The translations under genes were made by a program, and so were the position numbers. Below are positions 44,501-59,500 of a stretch of 64,000 bases of DNA, piece by piece. The DNA is taken from NCBI RefSeq assembly GCF_050436995.1, contig NC_134771.1:374501-438500 (forward strand). The letters run 5' to 3'. Within the stretch, counting starts at the first letter, position 1, and each line of letters starts with the position of its first letter. The notes beneath the pieces were generated by a model. The model was given only the letters and a program-made list of their open reading frames with translations. It ran no database searches and had not been told where the DNA came from. The stretch is from Anticarsia gemmatalis (taxonomy: Eukaryota > Arthropoda > Insecta > Lepidoptera > Erebidae).

Positions 44501-47500
44501 TCAAAATTTTCCCCGTTTTTGTAACATTTTTCATTGCTACCGCGCTCCTAATGACCGTAGCGTGATGATATATAGCCTATAACCTTCCTCGATAAATGGG
44601 CTATCTAACACTGAAAGAATTTTTCAAATCGGACCAGTAGTTCCTGAGATTAGCGCGTTCAAACAAACAAACAAACAAACAAACAAACTCTTCAGCTTTA
44701 TAATATTAGTATAGATAATAGATATAATGTTTCATCAAGCCTAGGTAGAAAATCTAATCATTGTCACCCATCTAAGAAGTTTTCGCGCCAAATTTTCCGA
44801 ATAGTTAAGGCCACTGTCTATGAGATCCTCAATAAATATAACCACAAATAAAATACTAAGTTGACATGTTTACTAACTAAAATCGTGGGAAAATAATCTC
44901 TTAGAATTTTTTCTTGATTCCAAGTACATAATATAAAAAGTGCACAGTATATATGTTTACAATGTGTGATCAATCACGCAGTTCGTCATTGAACTATCTC
45001 GCCGTATTGGGACGAGATATGATTGTGCCCGATACGATAGATGCTGGCCAAGATGTTAGAGGCAGCGGGGAGCGGGAAACGCAGAATATAATAGTTAAGA
45101 ATAACTTTAGTAGTTTTTAGGTTGTTTGTGGTTTAGGAAGCTTAATTGTAATGGCTTTTTTATAGTTATATGTGCATTATTAATATTAAGTTATTCGTTG
45201 CTTTAACGGTAAAACGTTGTGATAAAACCTTGCATGACTGATTAAATTGTTCTTGAAGGACTTCAAAGTTTCTAAAGCGTACTTGGCAAGTAATGTGGAT
45301 CGCGTAGATCTAGTTTGCCCGTGGTTAATTTCTACAGGAAGATACGTTGGTGAAACGTATATATATCTCTGGCTAAACCTATGTAACAGGCGTGATATTA
45401 TGTACATAAATACGAAAGAACAGCTATTTTCCGGGAATTCTGACAGCCTGTAATTTTTTTTTTTAATCAAACCATAATTTCTTGAAAAGCTTTTACCACT
45501 TTTCTTTGGAGGACATGTATAGTTAGTTGTCAATTACCGTAGACTTCTCTTAAGCAAAAATGACGCTTTACCATTAAAAACATTTTTTTGTACTAAAATA
45601 AATTAACAATCAGCAAAAACATCGCGATATCGCTCGTTATTTTTTCTAACGCCTTTCGTAATTCATTCGCTTGTCCCTTGCTCCGTGTTCACAATTCATA
45701 CAGTACCTGTATGAATTAATGTCGCATTACTATGTTACATTGAGTTAGTTGTGTACCGCTGACATGTATACAGGGTGTTTGTAACGAGGAAAATTACTGA
45801 TCAGTGCCATATTGGCACGTAAGTGATACTTTTTGTGAGGTATCAATCGTTATTATGAGTGATTCAAGGATTCCCGTTATTTTAAAAATAGTGTCCAACA
45901 GAGGGATACTTTTGCGATATATCTTTTTTTAGTTGTAAAACATTAACCTATTCAAAACTACTGTTAGAAACTTACCCTCTTATTCATAAACGCACTATAA
46001 ACACTAAAATATGTTTTCTCTTTTTCATTTCGCTAAGGAGTGAAAGAAACAAAACTCTTAATAAGCCAATGAATAAGGTTTGTAGGGTTTCGGGCGATTG
46101 AAAACCTATAATATTATAATGTAACGGGTCTTAATCGCGATTGAAAATTAAAGGTTAGAATACCTTATATGTTCACCCGACGTTACACTCAGTGAAAACC
46201 AAGTGAGGGTAGGCATCGAAACTCGGGCCGCAAGGAGACGACGCTTAGCAGCCACATCAGTCAGCTCGTGACCACGGTCGTTGTAATGCGATCGAAACGT
46301 CGGGTGAACATATAAGGTATTCTAACCTTTAATTTTCAATCGCGATTAAGACCCGTTACATTATAATATTATGTGTACAAGTCGCGACAGTTTAAAATCG
46401 TTGATTGAAAACCTGACCACTCACCACAATTAAATACTTAGATAATACTTAGAAATTAGAAAGATGAAAGAAAGATTAGACTAATTTTCTTTGTTAATCA
46501 CTAAACACTGAAACTATGAATTCCTTTCCTAAGAACTAACCAGGCCTTTTTATATTCTCATTCCCACGGGAAGAACCAACCAACTTCTTCATCGTCAATT
46601 CTAACCTAACAAAATCAGATCGGCCTGTACTTATAACCCTACCAAATATGGTATGTCACGTATTCTTTGTGCAGTGTTAAACGTGTGCTATACATCATAT
46701 TTGGACGGGTGTCACGGTTCGGCTTGGCGTGTCACAATGTTGGGGAAAATAGGAGCCTAAAATACTGAAAGGCTGTGGCTAATTTATCGTATGGTTAGTG
46801 GTCAACCTAGTGTCAAAGTTGTTCAAGCCACCCGAAGGCCTTCGACGTGGCTTAACGACTGTTATCTTAATTGACAACAACCGGGAGCGATTTTTTACGT
46901 GCCCTCCAAAGCCCGGAGACGCTCAGTTCAAATAACACTATGCGGTCAGTCGTCTTTTTCATGTCCGCGATGAGTTTGCGTAACTCTTAGAATTTTTTTC
47001 CACATGGGCGGAATTGCGGTCTAGACCTAGTATTACCTAGTTACGAAAGTGTCACATTTTCGTGGCTAAACCATGGACCCAATTTTCATTTTCCTTATCT
47101 TTTCATGAATTTTACCTATGATTTAAACAAAGATTAGAACTATTAACGCATGGAGAGTCGCGTCGAAGTATTATATTTTATTAAGTAGTATTTATAATAT
47201 TTTTACGTCCCACTGATAAAGAAACATTAATTAAACAAACACGCAGTTAATTGTATTAAATGTTGTATAATTGAATTGTTATCAGCCGGGCTTCGAACCT
47301 GCTATCTCTTGTTGTGACACGCGCCAGACTTTGTACTCTATTGTTATTACTTTGTAAGAATTTCTTTTTCGTCTAGAATAAAATAGATAGATCTTTTTCG
47401 ACAGGTTAGTGAACAACCTAGTCGAATTATTTCAAGTTACACACTTTTAGATATTCAAAACATCTGCTGTATTTATAACAAACAAGCTAAAAAAATCAAG

Positions 47501-50500
47501 GCTTGTTTTGTTTCAAAGCATTTACACTTTTGAAAATCGGCTATCTATCTTTGAACTCTAGTTATACCTTAATAGCAGATGCACCGAATTAAAATCATGT
47601 TAAAAGTTAAGAATATTAACTTACTCAAATTTAACCAGTTCTCCCGAATTAATACGTTTTAAGATATAACATTTGCAGCACTACCAGCTAACCAAATCTA
47701 TTATAAAAGGACACATAAATAACATTAAAAGGTTTTTCCACCCCTATGAGCCCTTTGGGCATAATTAACAAAAAAATATTGTATTTGGCCCTGGGTGTTC
47801 AACTATACAGGGTGTCCCAAAACTCAACGATAATCCGAGACAGGATGAAAGGCCAAGTCATACCGGTTTTCCTCTGGCACGAATACAGGCTCTGCAACGC
47901 CTTACAAAAGACCTTTGCACCAGTCAAGCAAAATTCCTTGCATTTATTACCTCTGACGCTGTGTCAATTTTCTGGCGAAGTTTTGATAGATTTTGTACTG
48001 ATTTCGAATAGACTTTTTCTTTTACGCATTCCCAGTAAAAAATATCTACTGGATTAAGATCGCGGGAACGAGGACGCCATACAATTGTACCACTGCGTTC
48101 GATCCATTTTCGAGGATACTCGTCGTTCAAATAAAAATAACATTTTTAATGGCAAGAAAAGTGACAAGTGTTGCACCGTTTTGAAATCTTGATTAAATGC
48201 GCCAACTTTTGAAATAACTTGCCAAGGGTAGTGTAGTACATTTTTTTTTCAATATGAAGCGACAAAGTTAACTAACGATATTTTTGTGAACCATGACTCA
48301 CTAAAACTTAACTTTTTTTATTAAATTAACAATGTTTTGTGCATTAATTTGTTTTACGATTAATAGCATATTTAATGAACATCACGAAATTCAAAAAAAC
48401 ACAGCGAAATTGTGACATTGGTGATCACAGGACTTGAAAATGCGACCAAGGGTGTGGAATTTCAACTTTTTTGAAAAGTGTCTATTATTGCTGAACTAAG
48501 TGATATGGAATTTTTTTTTTATTTTGTCTAGAACCGGTATGACTTGTCCTTTCATCCTGTCACGGATTATCGTTGAGTTTTGGGACACCCTGTATATCGA
48601 TTATATCCGTAGCAAATTTCATCAAATTTGAATCTGCAGTTTAGTTTTAAAACCGTAACAGACAAATTAACAAACATATCAATATAGAAATATTAATTCG
48701 GATTTTTTTCCGTATCGTTTTAATAATAAAAATTACCTTTCCTTACTTACTTTTCCTTCTTTCTTCTTCGCCAAAAATATCACACTACCCTCAAAACCAC
48801 GCCTCAAACCGTTATCAACTGACATCTGACCTCAAGTTGTACGCAGCAACCTTTAAGACATAGGTTATCATTCGTAACACATAACTGATTAGCATTATGT
48901 TATGTTATTGCTCATTCTCGATAATTAAATGTGTTCGTGATAGCCTACTGCCACCGTTTAAGAAGATATTTTGGTAATTAAACCTTATATTATAACTTAT
49001 ATAGCGCAGTGGTTAACGTGGTCACCTCGCCGTATTGACTGCCTCGGGTGATGTGTTCGGATCCTGCCTGGGATGTTTTTTTTATAAGCCGAGTGGTATA
49101 AGTTGGCACCTCCTACGCAAGTGGTTGCAGGTTCGAACCCAAGGCAACATACTAATGACTTTTCGAAGTTATGTGTGTATTAGAACTTCCTCTAACGGTG
49201 AAGGAAAACATCGTGATGGAACCTTGCATACTTAAAATTTGTTTAATACATTTATTAAGGGGATTGCAAGGTCCCAGCTCGCACTTGGCCAGCGTGATAG
49301 ACTCAAAGCTTAACCCCTCCCTCGTTTGGGAGGTGACCTGGCCCAGCAGTGGGACACTGTGGGACAGTAATGGGTTAAAAAAACCCTTATAAATGCACGT
49401 TTGGCACAGTGGTCAACGTTCATCTCGCCTACTACTTCCTTATAGTAGTCCGGAGTTTGGTTACGTGCCTGGTATATAGCAATAGGCTCGCCCCCTATTA
49501 CATGGGACTAACATTGTAAATGGCGAAACGTGGTTTCTCTAGTATTCATACGAAGCCTGCATCTTCAGCTGTGACGAGTAATATACCTACATTTTATTAC
49601 TTAGCTATCACACTGTGTATTCCTTTTTCCTAACCTCGTAGGTAATTGCGTGTAAATTTAATTGCGTAGTTATAATTAATAGTCACGGGTCATTTACAGG
49701 TCGGATTATGGCCACACTTTATCTCAGTCTTGCTAGACCGACGGGCGACATGCTTAAGATAAGAGGATGGTTAGGAAAGATTCAGCAGTTTTTGTGCTAT
49801 GATTGAGAGTTTGTTTTAGCTAGCAGCCAACCCCAGTTTCGCTTAGGTTACATTGAGCTGATATATATATTATGCACTGAAACCGTTCTCGATAATCATT
49901 ATTGATACGCAATAAAGGCGTTCATTTTATTTGCGTTAACACTAAAAAACTGTTCAGGCAATTGTTTATAAAATCAGTTCTTCAAGAAAGACGTCTTGGG
50001 AGGGAACTGATCCTTGTATTAGCAATAAATAAGTGTTTGGAAGCATACTTACCTAAACTTAAGACACTATAATTGTCTTCAAATTATAAAACATAATATA
50101 AAGTAATATTAATTAATTGAAACAAAAAAGCTTGAAAACTTCCTACACCTTTTCTGTCAACAGGAAAAACTCCTTCAAAATGTATATTTTGATACATAGA
50201 ACCGCCATAGTTATGCCAAGAAAACAAATATGAAAATTAATTAAATAAAAATTTCGACACTCTGTCATTGGTCGGTTCGCTTCAGCCAATAGCAGGCCTG
50301 CGCGGTCGCAGCTGATCAAATATACGTATATATTGTGAATTAGGTTCTCGCTACTTGTGAAACGGGAATATTGTTATTTTGGTTTAAACTTTTTTATATA
50401 TTATGAAATACGGGACTCGAAAATGTACGATTAAAGAGCAATGACCTCTTGACTGGAAACCCTCTGGGTCTTTCCATCCGCTGTGAATCATAAGGATTTA

Positions 50501-53500
50501 ATGTTTTTTAGGGAAATATTATATCATCATGACTTTTGTATTTAATTTACGGGGCGTAAATGTCTTTTTATATATGAAAAATTTAAACGATTTATGTGCA
50601 GCTGACTCCCGTAAATTTACTTACTTGCTAACTTTCATCTCCTTTTTAATCTTAGTTGTTGATTATATTCTCAACTATCTCGGGAAGCAATTTGCTGCTT
50701 TATAACTTATTGATCACCATAATTTTATTATCACATGCTCTAACGGTGAAGGAAAACATCGTGAGGAAACCTTGCTTGCCTAAAATTTGTTTAATACATT
50801 TATTGAGGGCATGCAAAGTCCTGAACCCGCACTTGGCCTGCGTGGTGGACTCAAAGCCTAACCTCTCTCTCATTACGGGAGGAGACCTTTGCCCAGCAGT
50901 GGGACATTAATGGGTTAAATTTATTCATTCTGTAGATAATCTCTTTGGGAAAAAGGCGTGATTTTATGTACATACTAGCGGACCCGACAGACGTTGTCCT
51001 GTCTACACGTCTTTAATTTGAAAATTTTAAACTTTTTTTAATAGTCTAAACCATTCTCAGATCCCCTTGAACACACACAAAAAATTTCATCAAAATCGGT
51101 CCAGTCGTTTAAGAGAAGTTCAGTGACAAACACACGTACAGAAGAATTATATATATAAAGATAAATATTTGTATACTTAGGTATTTTCTCTCCCCCAGGT
51201 GAAATTCCTTAAGTTCCTAATGTTCCCAGAATCTCTTGCCAAATACTCCTCCGGTGGTCGTTCAACCTTGCTGTACTTCTATAATATCAAATAAATACTG
51301 ATTCATCACAACTTATCGTTTTAAAAACAGATCAATGACAACCGGTAACCCGACACGAACGATTGGGCGTCCCCTACACTGATAATTGTGTTTGTATATC
51401 TAAATATTGTGGAATTTATACGAGTATTGAGGACATTTTGTTGCTAGAGAATTTTTGGAAACTTACACCTGGTATTAACAGTTGTAAATTTGTATGTTTT
51501 GGACGAGTGATCAGCTGAAAATGAAATGATTTTGTTACAGCATTAATCGACTATTCTTTTAAGAACTATTATGGTATAAAAGAAGGAATTTGACAGCTGG
51601 TTTTTGATATTTTTGTTGATTACCTTTTTGTAATAGGGAAGTATAGGTTCTGAAGTAAAAGAATTGTTTAACATTAATTTATTTATCCCTAACGCTTAAT
51701 GTGCAGCCTGCCTGATTTTGTTTCACCTCATAACAAAAAGATTTAATTTATCCAAAAGTAGTTAATTATTTATGGGAATGGGATAGTATTGTTATTAACG
51801 TAGGCGTATTTAATATTAATACATTTCTGCCTGCACCTTCGGGTAAAATAAGCATGATATTATGTATATTGAAAAAATCAAGTAAGTTAATTATGCAAGA
51901 AATAAGGAAGCAATGCGAACCGAAAGTTTAAAAAGACCTGTATTTTCTCCAAATAATTCTTGGAGCATTCCATTTTAACATAAGACCCTCTCTCTTATCG
52001 TATGGTTAGTGGTCAACCTAGTGTCAGAGTTGTTCAAACCGCCAGAAAGCCTAAGACCTAATGCCGTACAGGTATACTGAAATTGTCATCTATCCCACGA
52101 TGTTTCCCTTCACCGTTATAAACCTTATTTATATACACTAATATATAAGCGAGACGTCAACGTTTTTACGTTATAATTGACTCTCTATCTATATAAGGGC
52201 TACCAAGAGCTGTGTTTTCACACATACGATTAATTACTAAATCTAAGGTCTTTGAGTTTCGTTCACTTTGGACCTGAGAGAGTGTGGAGTGAGGATATTT
52301 CGTCATACATACATGTGTTATACCCGAAGGTATAGACGTACATGAAAAACATCCATGTTTCGCCATTTACAATGTTAGTCCCATGTAGTAGGGGGAACGT
52401 GTCATATATTGGGCACGTTACCAAACTGTGAGCTACTATCGATATATATTCTCATATAAATGAGAAAATACCAATAGCGCTTTGCTTGACCCGGGAATTG
52501 AACCCCAGACCTCATGATTACCAGTCGGATACAATCGTTCCGCAAGGTCAGAGAATCGTATTTTTATAGTTATTTTACTTCAAGCTTATCCAAAATTTCA
52601 GATCAGATCGCCTTGTTATCTAAAAGGCTCGAACTTGACATAATTCATCTATTTTCTATAAACCTGTAATACAGCGCGGATTAGTTCCCGTGCAAACATT
52701 ATTTCGTCACTTTGTCACACTCAATTATCTCCATACAAAATGTTCATGAAAACTGCGAGTGTGGCTGACAGACAGACTTCTGAATCGCACTAACGTGTAC
52801 TCTCACCGGGAATAGAACTTACGACATCTTGTGCAATAATAATGACGTCATCACAGCATTTTAGCACAAAAAGACTTACTTCATATGTTGACGTAGGCAC
52901 TTTACTGCCTACCCCCCCGGGAAAATACAGTCGTGGTGTTTTCTAAGAACATATAAGAATAAACCACACCATTTTTATATGTTCAAATTATTTTTATACA
53001 ATTCTTTACCTTATGTAAACTGCATAAGGTTTAAATCGCATTAATACTGGGTATATAATTAGTTTCTAAGCAAGATGCGCAAGAGACGATTTTTTATACA
53101 ATTTACATAACTATATGGTTTGCTACAAGTAAATACTTTATTTATTTAATTCTTTTATATAATTAAGTGTAAATAAACCTGTGAAATAGATATTGAGTAT
53201 GAATACTGCATTGACATGCTATCTTACAGTTGCTGTTACGATGTCTTATATTTGACTCCCGGGTCAAAAATAAAAAAAAAACAAATATTTTTGCCCGTAA
53301 TTTGTCCCACTGCGGGGAAAAAGGCTCTTTCCTTCTAAACCATACATGTTTAGTCTTTGCCAAACGCGCAATAGATTTTTTCTTATTTATGTTTAAACAA
53401 ATGTATTTGGACCGAATTTTAGTAATCTGGCAATAAACTCACTTCCTCGTCATAAAATAATTGCGGTATAAGAGAATTTATTATAGAGTATAAAATAAGC

Positions 53501-56500
53501 GGTATTTTTTAACCCCCGTCGCAAAAGAGGGGTATTATAAGTTAGATTACTAAAAAAAGATTTCAAACATTTCGTTGTACAGTTTGTTTCATATATTTTT
53601 CTAAATCCTCGTCAATCACCGTTGGGTTACCAGTACACCGGCCGTGGCCACTTCTCTGTCTACCCTCAATCAATTGAACCGTAATACAATCATTGTAATA
53701 GTTCAAACAATATAAACTAAATAAAAAGCTCTCACTGTGTTTACTTTATACCCTCCCGTTGTATTGTTTACTTTAAGTCAATAGATAGAATGAAGTTTTA
53801 AAGGGTAATTATTAAAAGTGGGGGTACATAGACCTAACGACTTACTGTCAAAGTGGTTCAAGCCGCGTAAACCACTTTGACATGGCCTTACATTATTTTA
53901 AACCGATCTTATTGTTGACAAAAGTCTCTCCCAAACTCCTTCAGCGAAGTCTTACAGGTTCCTGTTTTACCCTTTGGTAAACCTAAAAGAGTCAAACAAA
54001 AATCAAAATCTATATTGAATCCCTATTTCCCTTGGTAAGGCGCTCATAGCCAGTTGCGCTCACCGGTCGGTAAACGATTTGTGGGTTAAGCAAACCGTGG
54101 TGCGGTCATTCGATAGATAGGTGACCAGCTAGGTGGTATTTAAATGGGCGTCTCCGTGCTTCGGCGGGCACGTAAAAAGTTGGTCCCGGTTGTTATCAAC
54201 TGCGTTATCAGTCGTTAAGCCACGTAAAAGGATTTCGGGCAGCTTGAACAACTTTGACACTAGGGTGACGACTAACCATACGAATAATAATAATTTCCCT
54301 TGGTTACGCCATCACGCGTGAACGGCTGGACCGATTTCACAAACTCTTTTCTTATAATATTCCTTAAAATACGGGGATGGTTCTTACGTAGAAAAAAAAG
54401 GATTTAATTATTTACTAAAAATGGGCTGTTACTCGATACAAAATTTAGCTAGTTGGAGTCAGCTAGTTTGCAATAAACACAGAAATCGCAAAAGACTTGC
54501 AAACATACAAATTACAGACCTGAAACACCCAAATCTTTCAGCAAAACCTTGACACTAAACTGACCACTAAGTTAAATAGAGCTGTTAAAACAACAAACAG
54601 TTTAATCAAATAAAAGCTCGTAGCGTGTGTACTGAACCCTCCCGTGTTTACTGTTTACCCTAGTTAAATAGATAGGATGAAGATCTCTTGGAAGGGTGAG
54701 AGTTAATGATTTTTAGAACGTAGGTCTGTAAGAGGGTAGGTTAGTAAGTTCGATAAATTTTATTTTAACTTTTAAACATTACAATTCTACGCCACTTAAT
54801 ATTTTAAATTCAAATGGTTGTTGTCTGTCTGTTACGCTTTTATGTCTAAACTGCAGAACCAGTTGTCATTAGATTCGGTATAGAAAAAAAGTATACTCGG
54901 CAAGATCCAATACTAACTACCCTTTTTGTTAAATAAGTCTACATTACGCAAGAAGCTGCGCGAAAATGATTATAATAACTTTAACTTCATTGATTGGACG
55001 TTCCGGCCGAGAATAGAGTAGAGTAAACTGAGTTTTTATTGTAATGAAAAGTAAAAAAAAAAATCCAATTTTCGATAAAATTTATATACTTCTTATATCT
55101 ATTGCAGTAAAAAAATATGCAAAAAATCTTATTCGAAAAATAAAATCATTGGAATCATATCCTTGACTATCAATGCAACTAACTGACAATCTACTCACTG
55201 CGCTATACATTTTATTGCCCTCTAAATCCTCTATTTCTATAGACAGCCATATTTGTTTGTGTACAGTCGAGCATAAAAATGTATAGCGTTAAATTGTACT
55301 GACTAATCGTGTTAGGGACGGAGATGTGAACTTAGTAGTGTATTCATAGTAGGGTAAGAGTGTTCGTGTATTATTTTGTGCGTTTTTTAAATTATGGTGG
55401 ATGATATATATTTTAATTGTTAAATTAAGAAAATTAGAACGTGTTTTTAGCTATGTTGGTATAGATTCTTAATATTCTTTTTATTTTGACCGCGTTATAT
55501 TGCAATGTCAGCAGTAGGTACATTTCAAAATATGATAATTTATTATGAACAATGTAGGTAAGGATTCCTTTAAAAATGTATAGAATTCGATACGTAGGTA
55601 GTTTTATTACTTAAATTTAAAAAGTAATTTGTTTTGTTTATATTGCCTTTCTGCTGTGTCCCAATGTTTTGCAGTCATCATAACAGAAAATATTAAATCT
55701 TTGTAAAAAAAATATAAAATGTATATATTTTTCATGATTTTTTTTACGAAATCTTAGAAAATATACAAAACAGCAACCAGTTTTATTCTACACCACTTTT
55801 ATAACCCAATATAAGTAAATAAACTCTAATATAATAAAAGTTCTACATTATAAATACTACACCACTCTCCCCTCGCTACTCGTACTCAGTCAGTGAATAA
55901 TATTGCCAACATTAAAGACAGATACATGCGTGCGACTGTACCGTCTCATACAGGAATATGACAGTAGTACTAGTGTACATTATGTGGTACTTCTGTCCTA
56001 TATTTGTACAATCTCTTGGTAACTTACTATGATGTTGACATTTTGTTCTTTACAAGAAATAATACTTAATTATGTTGGTTATAAAACAATATAAATTCTT
56101 ATAGAAATACCATATTTAATTTAACGTGCTCTTGCACGGAGACGCTCAGTTCAAATACTACTATACGGTCACCCATCTATAGTATGACCGGGCTGGACGC
56201 TTAACCCACAGATTGTTTTTCTGACCGGTGAGCGCAAGTCGCTATGGGCGTTCCTTTTTTTCGAAAATCTAGTATCTTGAGCAGCATTTAAAGAAATGAA
56301 CTAAGTTTGATGACATTTTTACTGATATTATTGAAAGAAAATCTGTTATAATAAACACTCGTATAAATAACTCTGTCAATATTTTACGTTTTAGAGTCTA
56401 AACGCTTGATCTAATCGATGATAAAAAACGTGTGATTAATTTATAAAATCCCGTAGTAGGTATATGCAAAGAATAATATATTATTATAATTTAAAATCAC

Positions 56501-59500
56501 AAAACCTGTGCATATTTTTTTAAACTCTTGAATTTTTGGTTACCATATCACATATGTCCAGGGTTACCACTTCAAAAAATCACAAGTACAATTAAAATAA
56601 ATAACCACTCAATAAAACCTCCCCTAGCGCGACTCACCCTTGACAGATATGAATCTGTGTCACATAAATCATCCCTATAGTTTCACGGTGGATTAGCAAG
56701 GAGAATGGTGGACTTAGGGGTAGTTTTTTCAATAGTAAGGGGTAGTTTGAATTAACGTTAAGAATGACTATTAATTTTTGTGATATTTTCTGTAACTGCT
56801 TCTCTGGCGTTGTTGGTACACTACGACTGGTGATCGATCATGAGGTCTCGGGTTTGAATCCCGAATCAAATGAAAAAGAGGCCATTAGTCTTACCTATTA
56901 TTCTTACCATTAGTCTTACCTAGTATGTATGAACTTGTAATAAAATCTTTTCTCTACACAAAAAAGCTCGATATTTGGGTACCTCACGAGCTCACTGAAA
57001 GAAACCTAATGAACCGTGTACTCATTTGTGATTTTTGAAGCCAAAGAGATTTTATTACAAGTTCATACATACTATAATGCGAAAAGACTTTCCCCTATTG
57101 TTTCGAGTCTGGTTGTACTTTGTGTCCGTTGTTTATATGTTTGTAAAAGTCCCCGCGACACAAGAGCAATTCTTAGTGCGGGAGTTGTCTTTTTTTAGAA
57201 GATTCTACCAAATATATGTTAATAAACTAATCTTAAAGTCAAAAAGGCATTTCTAATAATAGAATGTTATCTAATAATAATTGAAGCTCGACTAATTAGT
57301 AAAGTCAAAGCGATTTCAATTAATTGTGTACGTTTGAACTATAGTCGATTGTGTTTATATTGTAAGTTATAATTAACTATTATAGTTTGTCTTAAGATAT
57401 TGTTTGATTAAAGGTCGAAAGTTCGGGTGGACTTTTAAGAAACGTGTGCTTAAGTTTACGTGTATCTTATAAGTATTTATTTAATATTATAGCCAATTGC
57501 GCTCACCGGTTGGTCAACGATCTGTGGGTTAATCAAACCTTGGCGCGGTCATTCCATAGATGGGTGACCGCTTAGTGCTATTTGAACTGAGCGTCTTCGT
57601 GTTTCGGAGGGCACGTAAATAGTCGATACCCGTTGTTGTCTATTAAGATTACAGTCGTTTAGCCATAGCAAAGGCCTTTCGGGCGGCTTGAACAACTTTG
57701 ACACTAGGTTGACCACTAACCAATCGACAAAAAAAACTTATACCACTCGTCTATCACCGCTCTATGTAAATAGTAAAAATGTTTTTTCAGTGCATATGTT
57801 TTAGCAAATTATCGCACATATTAAAATCTCTTTGGCTTTAAGAATTACAAATGAGTACACGGTTCATTAGGTTTCTTTCAGTGAGCTCGTGAGGTACCCA
57901 AATATCGAGCCTTTGTGTGTAGAGAAAAGATTTTATTACAAGTTCATACATACTATAATGCGAAAATACTTTTTCCCCGACCTAATATTTTAAGTACCCG
58001 TTATAATCCCAATCTACCCTATAATAAAAACAAATTAATGTGACATAAGTACAAGTAGCGTCGACGGATCGCGCACGTGTCGGCCGCGTGCCGTGTCGAG
58101 AGCGTGTAGTGTTAAATGTTTGTAATTGAGGGTACTTGGATATTTTGCGGTTCACGCTCCGGTTAGTTCTCATGATAAAAGTAAATATTGCAAGTATGGT
58201 GGCTTTTTGAAATCTGGTCGGCCATTGAAGTGGAGTTTTTTTTTTATTTTACAAAAATGTTTGCTCTCGATTTTTACTGATAGCAATATTTTTTTTGAAA
58301 TTGAGAGTATTTGAGTGAGAATTTGTGTATTTTAAATAAGTGATAACTAATTTCAGCTTACTAGATAGGTATTTTTTTTTTGTTAACCTGTACTGTCCCA
58401 TTGTTGGGCAAAGGTCTCCCCCAAAATCTTCCATCGCTACTTATACTTTCCATTAGGTACTTATATGTATTTTTTTAATAATTATTTTATTTGCATAGGT
58501 GTTTGGTTTTAATCTGAATATAAATCTTATGAGATGCAATTAATTAAATAAATAAATATTGAAACTGCACAACTACATACATACTACAATGACTGCCTCC
58601 GTGGCGCAGTGGTTTAGGTCGCCACGCTGATACCACTGCGTCGGGAGGTCGTGGGTTCGATTCCCACTCGAAGCAATTATTTGTGCGATCCACAAATAAT
58701 TGTTTCGGGTCTGGTTGTGCTTTGTGTCCGTTGTTTGTATGTTTGTAAAAGTCCCCGCGACACAAGAGCAATTCTTAGTGCGGGAGTTGTCTATAAAAAA
58801 AAAAGACTACAAACTACATACCTACATTTTTACTAAAAACTATTTCATAAAAATTGAAATTGAAAAAGCTTGCACTATAATCAAATGTCTTCATTACTTT
58901 TTCAATCGGAAACTTGTAATTTTAAATAAACGCGGGTAGTCTCAACATTTGCGAAGTACCCACACTTTACCTTTGTTCTTAATAGACTAGTTTACATGTA
59001 CTAAGGTCTTAGGCCTGTAATCCAGACTGTTTTCTTTAACTACCGTCTTACATTGTTACGTAATTTGTAGGTAGGCTTTCTTTAGAAAGGGTGGTGTAAG
59101 TGGGAAAAGGAAGCGAGTGAAAAAGTTCTAGACTGAGGTGCTTAAGATGTTTTGAGTCTAATTGTATTATTGCTAGCTTTTGCCTGCGACTTCATCCGCG
59201 TGGTTTCTTTTCATACAAACATTCATGCCCTATTTTATTCGCTTGGGGGTAGAATTGATCAAAATCCTTTCTTAGCGGATGCCTACGTCATAACTCTAAT
59301 CTGCTGGCCAAATTTCAGTCCGAACCGCATTTTTCAATAATTTTGTGACAGCTTAATACTCAACATGCGTTTGAAATGGCATTGCTAGTTTTGTGCCTGG
59401 TCGTACTTTGTTTCCGTTATTCGAATGTTGCTTGTGAACATGCGTAAAAGTGTTTTTTTTTATATTGCCAGTCACAAACTTTACATGCAAGGCTCTCTGC

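Noticed and set aside
45186..45533. 115-codon minus-strand open frame
   Set aside because: No recognisable domain, an overlapping frame on the other strand, AT-rich composition and no splice or promoter context.
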